NCBI RefSeq assembly: GCF_000005505.3
Contig: NC_016133.3
Span: forward strand, 38,901,237 to 38,965,236
Length of the DNA: 64,000 bases
From: Brachypodium distachyon
Taxonomy: Eukaryota > Streptophyta > Magnoliopsida > Poales > Poaceae
Direction of reading: 5' to 3'
The translations under genes and the position numbers were made by a program. Positions 23,601 to 33,730 of the stretch are shown in pieces. The stretch's first letter is position 1; every line of letters starts with the position of its first letter. A model generated the notes under the pieces. It was not told the DNA's origin, searched no databases, and saw only the letters and a list, made by a program, of their open reading frames with translations.

Positions 23601-25580
23601 ATTAAGCGCTGATCCCCAAGGGTGTGTACGTACTTACGACATTGCAGCCACGCCACAAGACGTCGAGACGGCCTGTCTTGTTTTGTTCTGTTTTGGACTG
23701 CAACACACTGTTGCTCCGTCCCAATTTGCTACAGGGTAAAGAGGCCGGATAGAAAAGAACAGAACAGAACACTCGGCCGCGCACTCCGAGAAAGCAGAGC
23801 AGACCACGACTAGACACAGCCAGGGAGAGGAGCAGTACTCCCTCCGTCCCAATATATACGAGCCACGCGCGTCGTCAGTTTAACTACTGCAATATAAATT
23901 ATATGACGTAAAAAATATATCATTAGAAAGTTCATTTGATTACGATTTTTATGAAATATAATTTATATTTTGCTAGTTAAATTTGAAATCTTAGGATGAG
24001 TGCGTGTCTCATATATTGGGACGGAGGTAGTAGTAGCGGATCAGAGTGTACTCCACATAATACAGTACTCACTGTTGCTGCCCTGAGTGGATTCCAGCGA
24101 GAAGGGTGCGTTCACCGGCGCCACTGCGGCGGCGCACTCCTCCGCGCCCGCGTGGCTGCCGCAGATCATTGGGTTGCCCACGATGCTGCACATCCACACC
24201 GCACGGTTTGATTAAGGATCGGCATTAGATAGATCAGGGATGAATGATTGATGTCCCGTATTTAATTAGCACTATGTACAATGGTGGTTGGTGAGGTGGC
24301 AAATACAAATTGGAATTGATCGTTGGAGTAATTGAGTAAAAGAAGACGGGGTACGTGCACACGAGTGAGTGAGCGAGTGAGTGAGTGGGTAGAGTCCATA
24401 CTTGAAGGTTCTTGTGGGGAAGACGGGAACAGGGCCGGTGAGGTTGTTGTAGGACAAGTCCCTGGGGACACAACCAAATCGAGTCATGAATTCAATTCAA
24501 CCGAATTGACAGAAGGAACAAAGGCAAACGGTGGAGTAGCTTCGGCTTGCAGGGCAGTGTGTGCTTACAGGAAGGAGAGCTGTGGGATCTTGGCCAGCGA
24601 CGCCGGGAACGGCCCCGACAAGCTGTTGTTGTTTAGCCTCCTGCGGCAATAAAAGAGAACCCACACAGAAGCAGACAACATGAGCAACTCAACTGTTAAC
24701 CGATCAGTACACATAGTGGCTACTAATAGCAAGTTAAATAACAGTACAGGCAAGGAGTAATTTGGGGATGCTCACAGGTATCGGAGTGTGGAGAGGCGGC
24801 CCAGCGTGTCGGGCACGCGGCCGGAGAAGCGGTTGTTGGAGAGGTCCAGCGTCTGGAGCCTCGGCAGCGCGCCGAGCTCCGGCGGCAGCCGCCCCGTGAT
24901 GTTGTTGTTCTGCAGCAACCTGAAATTACAAGTGAAAATCGTGCCGTCATCAGCAAATGTTGTGATTCTTCTCGCTTTCTGTCGGCCGATCAAGTATCTA
25001 CGGAGAGTAAACAAACAAGCAAGTAAATGTAGGTTCTTTTTCGCTTACACTTGCTCAAGATTGGTGAGGTTGGCGATCTTCCCGGACAGCGTCCCCGACA
25101 AGCCCTGGCTCGGCGCTCCCCTGAAACGAAACAAGAGAGTTGCCCGGCCGGCCGGACATTGTTAGTTTCTCCCCGAGGTATCGCGTTTTGCAAAGCAAGA
25201 TAGAACGGCCGTGGATGTAGCGAGCTTACAGGCCGATGACGAGGTTGTGTGGGGAGCAGGTGATCATGGCCCAGCTGCAGGGGTCGACGGAGTCCTCGTC
25301 CCAGTTGCTCAGCACGCCGTGCGGGTCGACCAGCCCCTGCCTGATGGCGATCAGCGCCACCACTGCACGCGGGCGGAACACGCAGGTAATTAAGCAACGA
25401 AATTAGCCAAGAAACACGGCAAGAAGAGCCAACTGCCAACATACAGCGACGACGAAGGGAATGTTGAGGACAGCAGTTACCTTCGGCGTTGAGGGGCTCG
25501 GAGGAGAAGGCGAGGAACGGGCCGGAGCAGAGGAGGAAGAGAAGGGGGAAGGAGAAGAGGTTGAACTTGGAGGACGCCAT
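20695..25580 (-). CDS. LRR receptor-like kinase, NIK type (LRR-RLK subfamily II)
   Basis: Eleven minus-strand exons close in phase: 25481-25580, 25230-25362, 25049-25120, 24776-24919, 24569-24640, 24402-24461, 24073-24185, 23389-23574, 22928-23293, 21510-21901 and 20695-21069, giving 670 residues. The 72- and 144-nt LRR exons are typical of the SERK/NIK subfamily. Order: signal peptide, LRRNT ([11 protein letters not shown]), about five LRRs ([20 protein letters not shown]), a juxtamembrane GGGGGGG run, a transmembrane helix near 255-272, then the kinase with [36 protein letters not shown] and [20 protein letters not shown]. The C-terminus MELSGPR is shared with NSP-interacting kinases, plasma-membrane kinases that control translation during antiviral defence and development. 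Assignment to NIK rather than SERK rests on that tail and on the exon pattern. Confidence 0.9.
23838..24027. mobile_element. Stowaway-type MITE in intron 7 of the LRR kinase
   Basis: CTCCCTCCGTCCCAATATAT on the left matches the inverted ATATATTGGGACGGAGG on the right, with TA at 23836-23837 and 24028-24029. It is 190 bp and AT-rich inside. A left-truncated relative with the same core (a run like ATATCA-TTGAAAGTTC) lies at about 26058-26222. Confidence 0.85.
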
Positions 25581-28374
25581 TGGAACGGTGGGGGGAATGA
25601 TGGAGGTGAGACGCGCCCGAGGGAGCCCGAGAGAAGGAGAAAAGCGTTGGGGAGAGGGAGCAGGGGAGGCAGGCATGGAGTGGAATGGCTTTCCTTTGAT
25701 GCTGCTTTTTCTCGTGTCATGCAAGAAAGAAAAAGAAAAGAAAAGAAGAGAAAGAAAGGCCTGGCGTGATGTGACGAGGGTGGTCTCATGGTCAGGAGGT
25801 CCGGTCCTGCGCCTGCTGCGTACCATACACCATGCCAATGCCAAGGCATCTCTCGGATTCCGATGGGAATGAAAGCGATCGTGCCGTGGAAGCTGACGTG
25901 TGGGTCCATGCATGCTGGCTGATTTTGATCTGGCCCATTTTGCAAGCAAATGTGGTTTGCTATAGCTGAGGCTGAGAACATTAATCTGTTTTTTTTTCTT
26001 CTCGGACGGTATTACTCCTCGGTCACGTAACATGATCCACGCACGCATCCTTGAATCGTCAATTTAGGTAACTAAATATGAATTAAATAATTAAATAATT
26101 ATATCACTTGAAAGTTCTTTCCATAACGAACCTTATGATGTATTTTTTTAAAAAACATACATATTTAATTAATAAAATTGGAGATATAGGAATACGTGCG
26201 TGCCTTATATTATGGGACGGAGAAGTGCATTGCATGGGAGTACCAGTGAAGTTAATTTTGTGGATATAGAACATGTTTGCAAGGGGCCGGCCGGTGTGCT
26301 GCCGGTGGGGGTGATCATGTGTCATCGAGGGAAGGGAAAGGCAAAGGGTATAAATTAGCACATGCGCGGTGCATTGGTGCTTGTCAACTCGTGTCATGTA
26401 TATTCAGCCCATGTTAGATTCGTCTGTCGATTTAAGATCTCCTTGATCACATCACGAGTACTGAAATCTTGGCAACGACGTACAGCTATATATCCACGGG
26501 GGTTGGGGGTCCAGAAACTAAGAAGTAACTAAGGATGTTCCAACCTGGAAGAACTATCATCAGTAACTGGGAATAAATTCTGTAACCAGGGTGCAACCAA
26601 ATGCTATTCGTGTAGAAACTGCTGCTCCAGTATAAATAACTGTAACTTCATTCATGGATCAATAGAACGTTTCGACGTTTTTGAAAAGTACTGCTCTGAG
26701 CACTACATATATCATGAGTATCTACCCGCAAACAAAAATGAGTATCTCTACGTACGCCATGTTCCAACTTGCAAGCACGTAGTGATTTCCTGGTAGGCCA
26801 GGCGGTTTCCTTTAGCAGAGGGGGACAATGGAATTTCAAATCAGTCAAGTGTTGATTCGCGTGTCAGCACGGGAGCTTGGCCCAGGGCCTCCCAGAAGAA
26901 AGGGTCAAAAAAAGCAGACGACCGAGGGTCGATGACACATGATCCTAGCAACTCCCACGCAATGTTGTAGACCCACATGGAAGTGACACACGCAGTTCAT
27001 AGTCGCGCGAAGTAACGGGCCAAGCAGAATTCTGCTGCTAAACTGCCAGTAGTAGTAGAGCAGCAGTACGGTTCTTTCTGCCAGAGCTGCTTACTCTCTC
27101 CCTTGGTGTAAAAACGGTGCATTCTGGCCGTGGACTGATCATCGCTACGCTAGCTGCGCAAGTTGCCATTGCAAAATCATAAGCTTATTACATGTAATGG
27201 AAATAAGCGTATCGTTGGAACCGAATACGCGTCCTGCGCTCCGACAAATGATGTGGTTGATGATCTGCAGTAGTTTCCCCGTGGTCGACCCTGACAAAAG
27301 CCGGGGACAGGCAAGCAAAGATGGCAAGGAAAGAGAAATTAAAGGGAAGCAACAAGCAAAGGAGATACTCCTAAAGTGAGTTCGGGAAAGAAAAGGAAAA
27401 GATTGCTACTCCTCTACGAGCAAAAGCAAAACTCGAAGAGCACGAAAGAGTAATAAAAGAGAGAAAGAAAAGGGACTTGGTACTGGTACAGTAGGACTGA
27501 ACAGTCTGAAGCGTGTGACGTGAAGAAAAAGAAGAGCTCGCTCGCATGCAGGAGGGGCACGCAGAAGGCGCAGGGCTGGGACAGGAGGCACACACTGCTC
27601 GCCTGCTCCAGCAGCAGCAGCACTGCACTGCGGCAGCTGCCCTCATCAACCCCGGTCGCGCTGACTGACTCGCTCTCGTTTGATCGGTCTCTCTCTCGCT
27701 GCTTCTTTCGGGCAAACCCGGGGCGGGGGACACAGGCGCGGCACGGCCCTTGTTGGGCTCCGGTCGGTAGTAAAACCAAGGGAAGAAGAGAACTACGGCC
27801 GGCCGGGGAATTGAATGGATGTGTGGAATTTGTGTTGGCGGACGCAGTTGTTGTCATGATCGCGCGCGTGTCCGGTGCGTGGATCGAGAGGGAGTTTTCC
27901 GTTGTCAGGGGCTGGCTGGCTGGCCGGCCGCTCGATTCGAGCTGCGCGTCCATGCTTCCGTCGTTCTCTAGCTCCCTGCCGTTGTCGCCGGATCCCGACA
28001 AAGGGTGGGTCCAGACGTCTAGTTACTTCGTGATAATAAAACTGATGATGAAGCTACAGTCAGACAGACTGCTGTTGAACGTGATGCAGTGCCGAGCGAA
28101 TTCGTAGCCACCAACTTTCACTGTGGTGTCTGTCTGGGTTGAGTCTGACCGCGGAGTTGATCAGATGGACGTAAATGTTTGGGATGGGCCGGAAGCATGC
28201 AGTGCACACAAGTTACGCGCAACTGTATCTGGCATGAATGGTCCGGCCAGACGGCCCGGCCCGAAGCCTGTCATCCAGGCCGGCCTCGGGCTTTACTTTC
28301 CAGCCCAAGTCTGACTTGAAAGCCCAAAAATCCCAAAAGGAGATACTTCAAAATACTCTGAAAGATCCATAATA
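25581..28374. other. Intergenic upstream of the LRR kinase
   Basis: This is the presumed promoter and leader of the minus-strand LRR kinase, then about 2.3 kb without a supported gene. Two mirror-image frames of 195 codons (27414-28001 minus and 27520-28107 plus) overlap almost completely and show no domain, so I reject both. A short CAG run occurs near 27608. A GC-rich patch of CGGCC repeats lies at 28240-28300. Confidence 0.4.
26058..26222. mobile_element. Truncated relative of the 23838-24027 MITE
   Basis: It shares the order of short blocks (AATTATATCA, GAAAGTTC, ATAACGA, then CGTGCGTGCCTTATATTATGG-like end and GGGACGGAG) with the MITE in the LRR kinase intron. The left CTCCCTCCG terminus is missing, so only the right end is defined. 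Confidence 0.55.
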
Positions 28375-28583
28375 CTCCTTCCGTCTCATATTAAGTGGCA
28401 ATCTATTATTCCTCCGTCCAACAAAAGATGTCTCAAGTTTGTCAAAATATAGATACATCCAAATTTAGTCAAAGTTGAAACATCCTTTGTTGGACGGAGG
28501 AAGTATATGCATTTAGACGTTTTTTAGATATAGATGCATCCGTATTTGGACAAATTTGAGTCACTTAATGTAGCGAGATTTAG
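28375..28583. mobile_element. Outer Stowaway MITE, host of a nested copy
   Basis: The left end CTCCTTCCGTCTCATATTAA follows TA at 28373-28374. The right arm TTTGGACAAATTTGAGTCAC ends in a decayed terminus before TA at 28584-28585. Its body is split by another Stowaway at about 28409-28503. Confidence 0.7.
28409..28503. mobile_element. Inner Stowaway MITE
   Basis: The ends TTCCTCCGTCCAACAAAAGA and the inverted CTTTGTTGGACGGAGGAAG are flanked by TA at 28407-28408 and 28504-28505. It belongs to a different Stowaway family from its host element and still has nearly matching arms, so it is the younger insertion. Confidence 0.85.
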
Positions 28584-28585
28584 TA

Positions 28586-28656
28586 CTCCTTCGTCTCATA
28601 TTAAATGACTCAAATTTTCTCAAATATAGATATACCGTCACTCAATATGGGACAGG
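28586..28656. mobile_element. Third Stowaway copy, degenerate, abutting the nest
   Basis: CTCCTTCGTCTCATATTAAA on the left and an inverted ACTCAATATGGGACAGG on the right resemble the outer element's family. It shares the TA at 28584-28585 with the outer element. The copy is about 71 bp and internally shortened. Confidence 0.65.
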
Positions 28657-29518
28657 TGAAATCTTCAACAAAAGCCGAGGATGGTGTTCCGCTGACAAGG
28701 CGTTTGGGGAATGGCCAAGAGATTGAGAGTTTACTCTTTGCTCTTTTTTTAGGGGGGTTTGTTCTTTCCTCTCTTTTTTAGGGGGGGTTTGTTCTTTGCT
28801 GTTCAAGAGATAGTCTTCCTTTATACTGTTGTAGGGCTTGACGTGGGCTTTGTACTCCCGGACAAGCTGAGAGTAGGTTTCTCTTACTCTGTATCTGTTT
28901 TACTTTTAGACCTTGTGTCGACGTATATCAGTTTCTATCAAGAAGCTGGGAGTGGTGAGCTCCTTTATTTGGGAAAAAGATCGTTTAAATTTCTGTGCAC
29001 TTATTTCACTTAGTCCTTCACTGCTTGTCATCTTCCAGTGCATATGTCGTTGGTAGTTTTATCTTTGTGCTTACTGAGTCACTCGATTCTCTTGTGTTTT
29101 AACATGGAAACTGACAGGACACACATTATTCAAGAGCAAATAATTCCAAAAGGAATACAGCTATTCTTCTGCCTATCCTATGCTAGTTGTTCCTGGTGGC
29201 CCATCATGTTTCATGGCCTTCGGCGAGATGTACTCATGTACTGTACTTACCAGCACCCAAGGCCCATCCAAAGCTGCAGGAGAATCCTCTAGCTCATGAC
29301 CACAATATGTTTCTAAAAAAAAAATGTACTTTAGTCTTGTTCTGTGTTCCCCCTACGAAATTTATGCACGCAGTTCTTTTTTTGGTTTTTATGGCCCCAA
29401 ATTCTGCATGTTGTTTTTTGTTCACTGTCTGTGTGATCCACGTAGTTAACAGCTCTTGTATCAGCAAGAATTGAGTACCACATGACTACCAAATTTGAGT
29501 GTCAAAGTTTGGCCAAAA
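28657..29518. other. Intergenic, no supported gene
   Basis: A short imperfect tandem duplication of a T-run, G-run, GTTTGTTCTTT block lies at about 28741-28799. Frames at 28759-29474 are short and without motifs. Confidence 0.4.
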
Positions 29519-32500
29519 TCTATTATATACTAAAAACAATATGAGGGGTATCGAGGGAAACCTTCACGTTAATCCACCTTACCTCAATTATTCTGATCGT
29601 CGGATACTAGCTACGAAAACATCTGGCCGTCCGTTACGTGGACCCGTGCTGATCAACGTGCTAGCTCGCCATACGGGTCTCGCTCCGTGCATTAGATTCA
29701 AGGATCGATCCCCGCGACCGATAGAGAAAAAAGATCAATCTCCCGTTCCCCATAGGACGATGCCGTTCTCCGGCGCCTTGGCCTGGCACGCGGCCAGCGT
29801 AAGGTCTGTCGTGTATCCAGCCAATGCAGGGCAGGGTTGGGACTTGGGACACTGGCCTCTGCCATCTGAACCAGCTATCGAGCACCTCCACCCTAGAACC
29901 ATGAGGCAGCGTGCAGAGCAACAAGAAGCTAACGATTTGGAGAAGAGAAAATTAAAAAAGTAATCAGTGAGCATCGCTTGCGATCATGTTATCCTTTGTA
30001 CAAGTGCAGATACACACAAAAAAACTGCTCTTATGATAACATGGAACACTTCCAACTGGTATAGAGTGCAGAGAGAGCTAAAATAACAAGGATACTACAG
30101 CAAAGCAAGATATTGTACTCCTTGCACTAAAACCACGACAAGTATTTAGAAACGGAGAGAGTACTGAATAATGTTTAATGGTGACCCCGCATACAAATAT
30201 AAAGTCTGTGTATGACTTTTTGTTCTTCGAAAAAGCTTCGAAAAAGCGGCCGCCGGAACAAACTCCTAAGCAAACCATCCACGCAGGAACACCTCGCTTC
30301 CGCCGATGATGACGAGTCTAACCTAAGATCAAGCTCAGGGTTTTCATCGCCAAAGCCAAGATTTGATACAAGTGTTTCCACCCGAGTGCACAGACTTGTC
30401 ATTGAAGCTGCATGTACCATCATCGCCTCCGAACCAGCCGTAACAGGCATGACTTGGCGCCTCACCATGAGTCGTCGTGCGTGGCACCTGTTCCTGACAA
30501 AGTCCTCGCCCCCAACGAAAGTAAAAAAACATGTTCTCACCGTCAAAGGTCGGGACCCTAGATCAGTCGTCACAGTCCGACAAGTCACGGAGAACAATCC
30601 GCAAACCCGCCGGACTACGCCGCTGCCACCACCATCCAATAGCAAATCCGGCACACAACCTCCCACGCCTAGCCCATAGTCAACACCACCACCACCGGTG
30701 CCTAAAGTTATGATTCTTCAAATATCTGTTAATAACGTCTTACTCTTGCAAAAATATAGATATAAATTATGACTATGTAGTTTATTTTTTACTTAATATT
30801 CTTGTGAGTAATGAAGAAAAATAAAGTTGAAAAGTCATAATATATTAATCATCTAACAAAGTATGTTACGTTTGGTACCATAGAAACAAATACTGACTTA
30901 ATTATCACCGGTCATGATATATTAGGCCTATATCTCATTAAATTTTGACCATTAGATCTTGTATCTAACGGCCAAAATAATTCTAGTGGTGTGGATCAGC
31001 ATGGTGTCTCTCCTCGATACCCCTCATTGTGCGGGAAACATCTTATGCACCTTTACTTATGAATTATCAATTTGCAAGACAATATTTATTTTCCAACTAA
31101 AAATTACATAAAACATTAAAATCATGAAAAACAAATGTGACCATTTGTACATGATATTGTATAGTATAAAAAATAGACCTTAGGGAAACATAGCCAGGTT
31201 GAAATTTTATAAAAGACAGCATGTTGAGTATGATGTGATATTAGAGTAACAAACTTAGATGAAGTTTGGGACATAAGCACAATTTGTGGTTAGGAAGGTT
31301 TTCAAATGCGTTTTTAGATGTAACCACAATTAAAGTTTAGAACGTGAGCTGACGGGTCAGTCGTTGTCTACATCAAATTGATTGATCGTATCATCTTATA
31401 CTACAAATATGTTTGGCATTAAAATTCAGATTGGTCTGTGCCTCAGAAGAATGACCATGTGTGATATATATCACACTCTACACAAAAAATTAAAGTTCGC
31501 ATGTTGGTCGATAAGGCGTTTTATGATATTCCATGTTTAATGCCGAGTTATATCAGAAGGTAGAAATTTGACGATCGATAATAGATCATAATGTGATAAT
31601 ACCATATGAATCACCACCACGGGGAGCCCAACCCCCACCTCCTTGCCACCTTTCTCAGCTTGGCCCTGGATGAGCAACACCGCCATCGATGAACATCGCC
31701 GTAGACATGCCGTCGCCGCCAATCTAGGACGATCAACACATGGCCCACCAACAGCCCATGACGCCACTCTCTACTTCGCCTCCGTTGCAACAGCCACCGC
31801 GGCCACCCCGACCGTTGCCGCAACCACCGATCTTCGCGCCAACAAAGGCATCTTGCCCATTGCCGCCACCTTCCAATCGCGTGGAGGCTCTCTGTCATGT
31901 GTCGTCTCCCCTCCCGGCTCGATAGCGCCCTCCAAACGCCCAACGCACCGTTCGCCGCGCGGGTTCGCTCGTCGGGGTAGAGGACGAAGTGGAGGGAGCA
32001 AGGGGCGGCGGTTACATGAGTCAGAGCGAGTACTTAATTTCTGGATCTCAACTGCCTCTTTCTGTTAACAAATCACCAGGAGGCGGATCTGGTGCTTTGG
32101 AGGGGATGACGGCAATGAGTGCACCTATGGCGGCGGCTGCCTCAAGCGCCAGGCTGTCTTCTCCTGCCTCACCTGCGTGCCTAATTTCTTCGCATGGGTC
32201 TGCACCGCCTGGTGTCGTGCCTATCATGACGGGCATGAGATGATTCCCTCAATTCGAATGCACTTGCTTATGTAGATATCATTACCGTTATCTTATCATG
32301 AGTAACAAATCAGCTGGATACAAATATAGTGCTCCAACAATGGAAAGACAGTCGGGTAGTCATCAGGTTCCTCATACTTATTTAAAATTTATGGATTTCA
32401 CGTTCTTTCCTGATTATTTGAACTCATAGAATTTTTTAATGAACCACACAAATTTTCTACTTATGAAAATTTGAATCATAAAATAAATAAGTGTCGCCCG

Positions 32501-32526
32501 CGCATTTGCACGGGCCAATCTGCTAG
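29519..32526 (+). mobile_element. Non-autonomous Helitron
   Basis: The left end is TC (TCTATTATATACTA) directly after an A at 29518. The right end is CTAG at 32523-32526 directly before a T at 32527. An 18-20 nt hairpin at 32496-32515 (GCCCGCGCA, TT, TGCACGGGC) stands 7 bp before the CTAG. 5'-TC, CTRR-3', the subterminal hairpin and insertion between A and T are together the Helitron diagnosis. No Rep/helicase is visible. The interior holds a Stowaway fragment at 30118-30161, short GC-rich blocks (29660-29960, 30240-30680, 31610-32240) that may be captured gene pieces, and an inverted pair at about 29540-29605 and 30968-31036. Confidence 0.72.
30118..30161. mobile_element. Arm-deleted Stowaway derivative within the Helitron
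   Basis: TA-flanked (30116-30117 and 30162-30163), 44 bp, reading CTCCTTGCACTAAAACCACG and then the right arm GACAAGTATTTAGAAACGGA. Compared with the fuller copy at 45855-45922, almost the whole left arm is missing. Confidence 0.75.
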
Positions 32527-33730
32527 TTGTTCCAAGAATGAGAAACTAATACGGACGTTTCTGCTCTTTGCTCTCAAATGCTCACTCCGTCCCAACTGCA
32601 GGACATATAATTTTTGTTAACTGTCATTTTTAAAATTTGATCTAAACTTATAGCAAAAATTAACAAGATATACATTGTCAAACAACTATCCTCGAGGAAA
32701 AATTTAATCACAAATAAAATTGTCTATATATACAGCTACTCACAGTAAATCGACAGTCACCGTGACTCCGTGAGCAGCAGCAAAGTGTTCCGTAAAAGAG
32801 TCCACCTTCAGCGGCTGTTGAATTAGCTTCAGAAAGAGTGTTCTTACTTTCGTGATTATAATAAGAATCCAACGGGCCTGCTCTTAAAGCCCAGCACGAA
32901 AGGAGAAAGTGGGGCGTTGCCTCCTGAAATCACATAGATTTCAGAAAAAAAATCAGACAAATAAATGATAATTTCCATTTATTTTGGTACTTTTCATTAC
33001 TTTTCAGTATTTTTGTTTTAGTACTTTCCGGTACTTGCTATTTTTACACCGTTGGATCAATTAGGTTGGACGGTTTCTAAAATCGTCAACCATCGTAAAA
33101 CTTGTAATGGTTCTAATGATATTCGTTCGACATCGTATATGTTGATAGTTTTTGGTATAGGCCCTAAAATTTGATCTGTTTTTATGACAATGTAGACACG
33201 AGATTTATCTATTGTGTAAAAATAATAATTAATATTTGATTTTTCTATCGAGAAAGAGGTAAAAAAGTGCTAGCAGCTGCGTTTGAGCATTCACGGCTGT
33301 TTTGTTTTGTTTATCTTTGTATATGTCGATTTCCAACGGGATGGTTGTGACATTTAAATGATGAATAAGTTGTATATCTTTTTCAAAATATTGACTTTCA
33401 AAATTCTCATATGGATGTATCTTTTTATTTTCGAGAATATATTCCAATCTAGCCCGATTGGAATGTATCTTTTTAGTACAGGCAAAATTGGACTGCGGGT
33501 TTATATCTGAAAAAAGTAATTGGGCTGCGTCTGAAGGATAATTTTCGTTCCAGTTGCTCCCACGACGATCCATCAACCTGAGGTGGCCTTTGGACCTCCA
33601 AGATAGGCCCAGCCTACTGCAGCCCACACAAAGGCAAGTCCAGGTCTCCAGGATTTGCCCACAGCCGAGCCTACAGCCCCACATGAACCCGCACTTCTCA
33701 AATCGCCAAACCCCAACTCCGATACCCAAA
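32527..33730. other. Intergenic upstream of NDC80
   Basis: No gene is supported. A single Stowaway-like end (CTCCGTCCCAACTGCAGG) lies near 32584. The 166-codon minus-strand frame at 33229-33729 is antisense to the NDC80 leader and has no domain. The last 200 bp are C-rich and probably contain the NDC80 promoter and 5' UTR. Confidence 0.4.

Noticed and set aside
24990..26048. A 352-codon minus-strand frame upstream of the LRR kinase
   Set aside because: It reads through the real start codon region and intron 1; the spliced model with 72-nt LRR exons explains the coding content better.
27414..28107. Mirror-image 195-codon frames on both strands
   Set aside because: No domain, no intron structure, low-complexity Ser/Phe-rich or basic peptides; chance openness.
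30212..30679. A 155-codon plus-strand frame inside the Helitron
   Set aside because: No recognisable domain; kept only as a possible captured fragment, not a gene.
33229..33729. A 166-codon minus-strand frame
   Set aside because: Antisense to the NDC80 leader, Cys/Trp-rich by composition and without homology signals.
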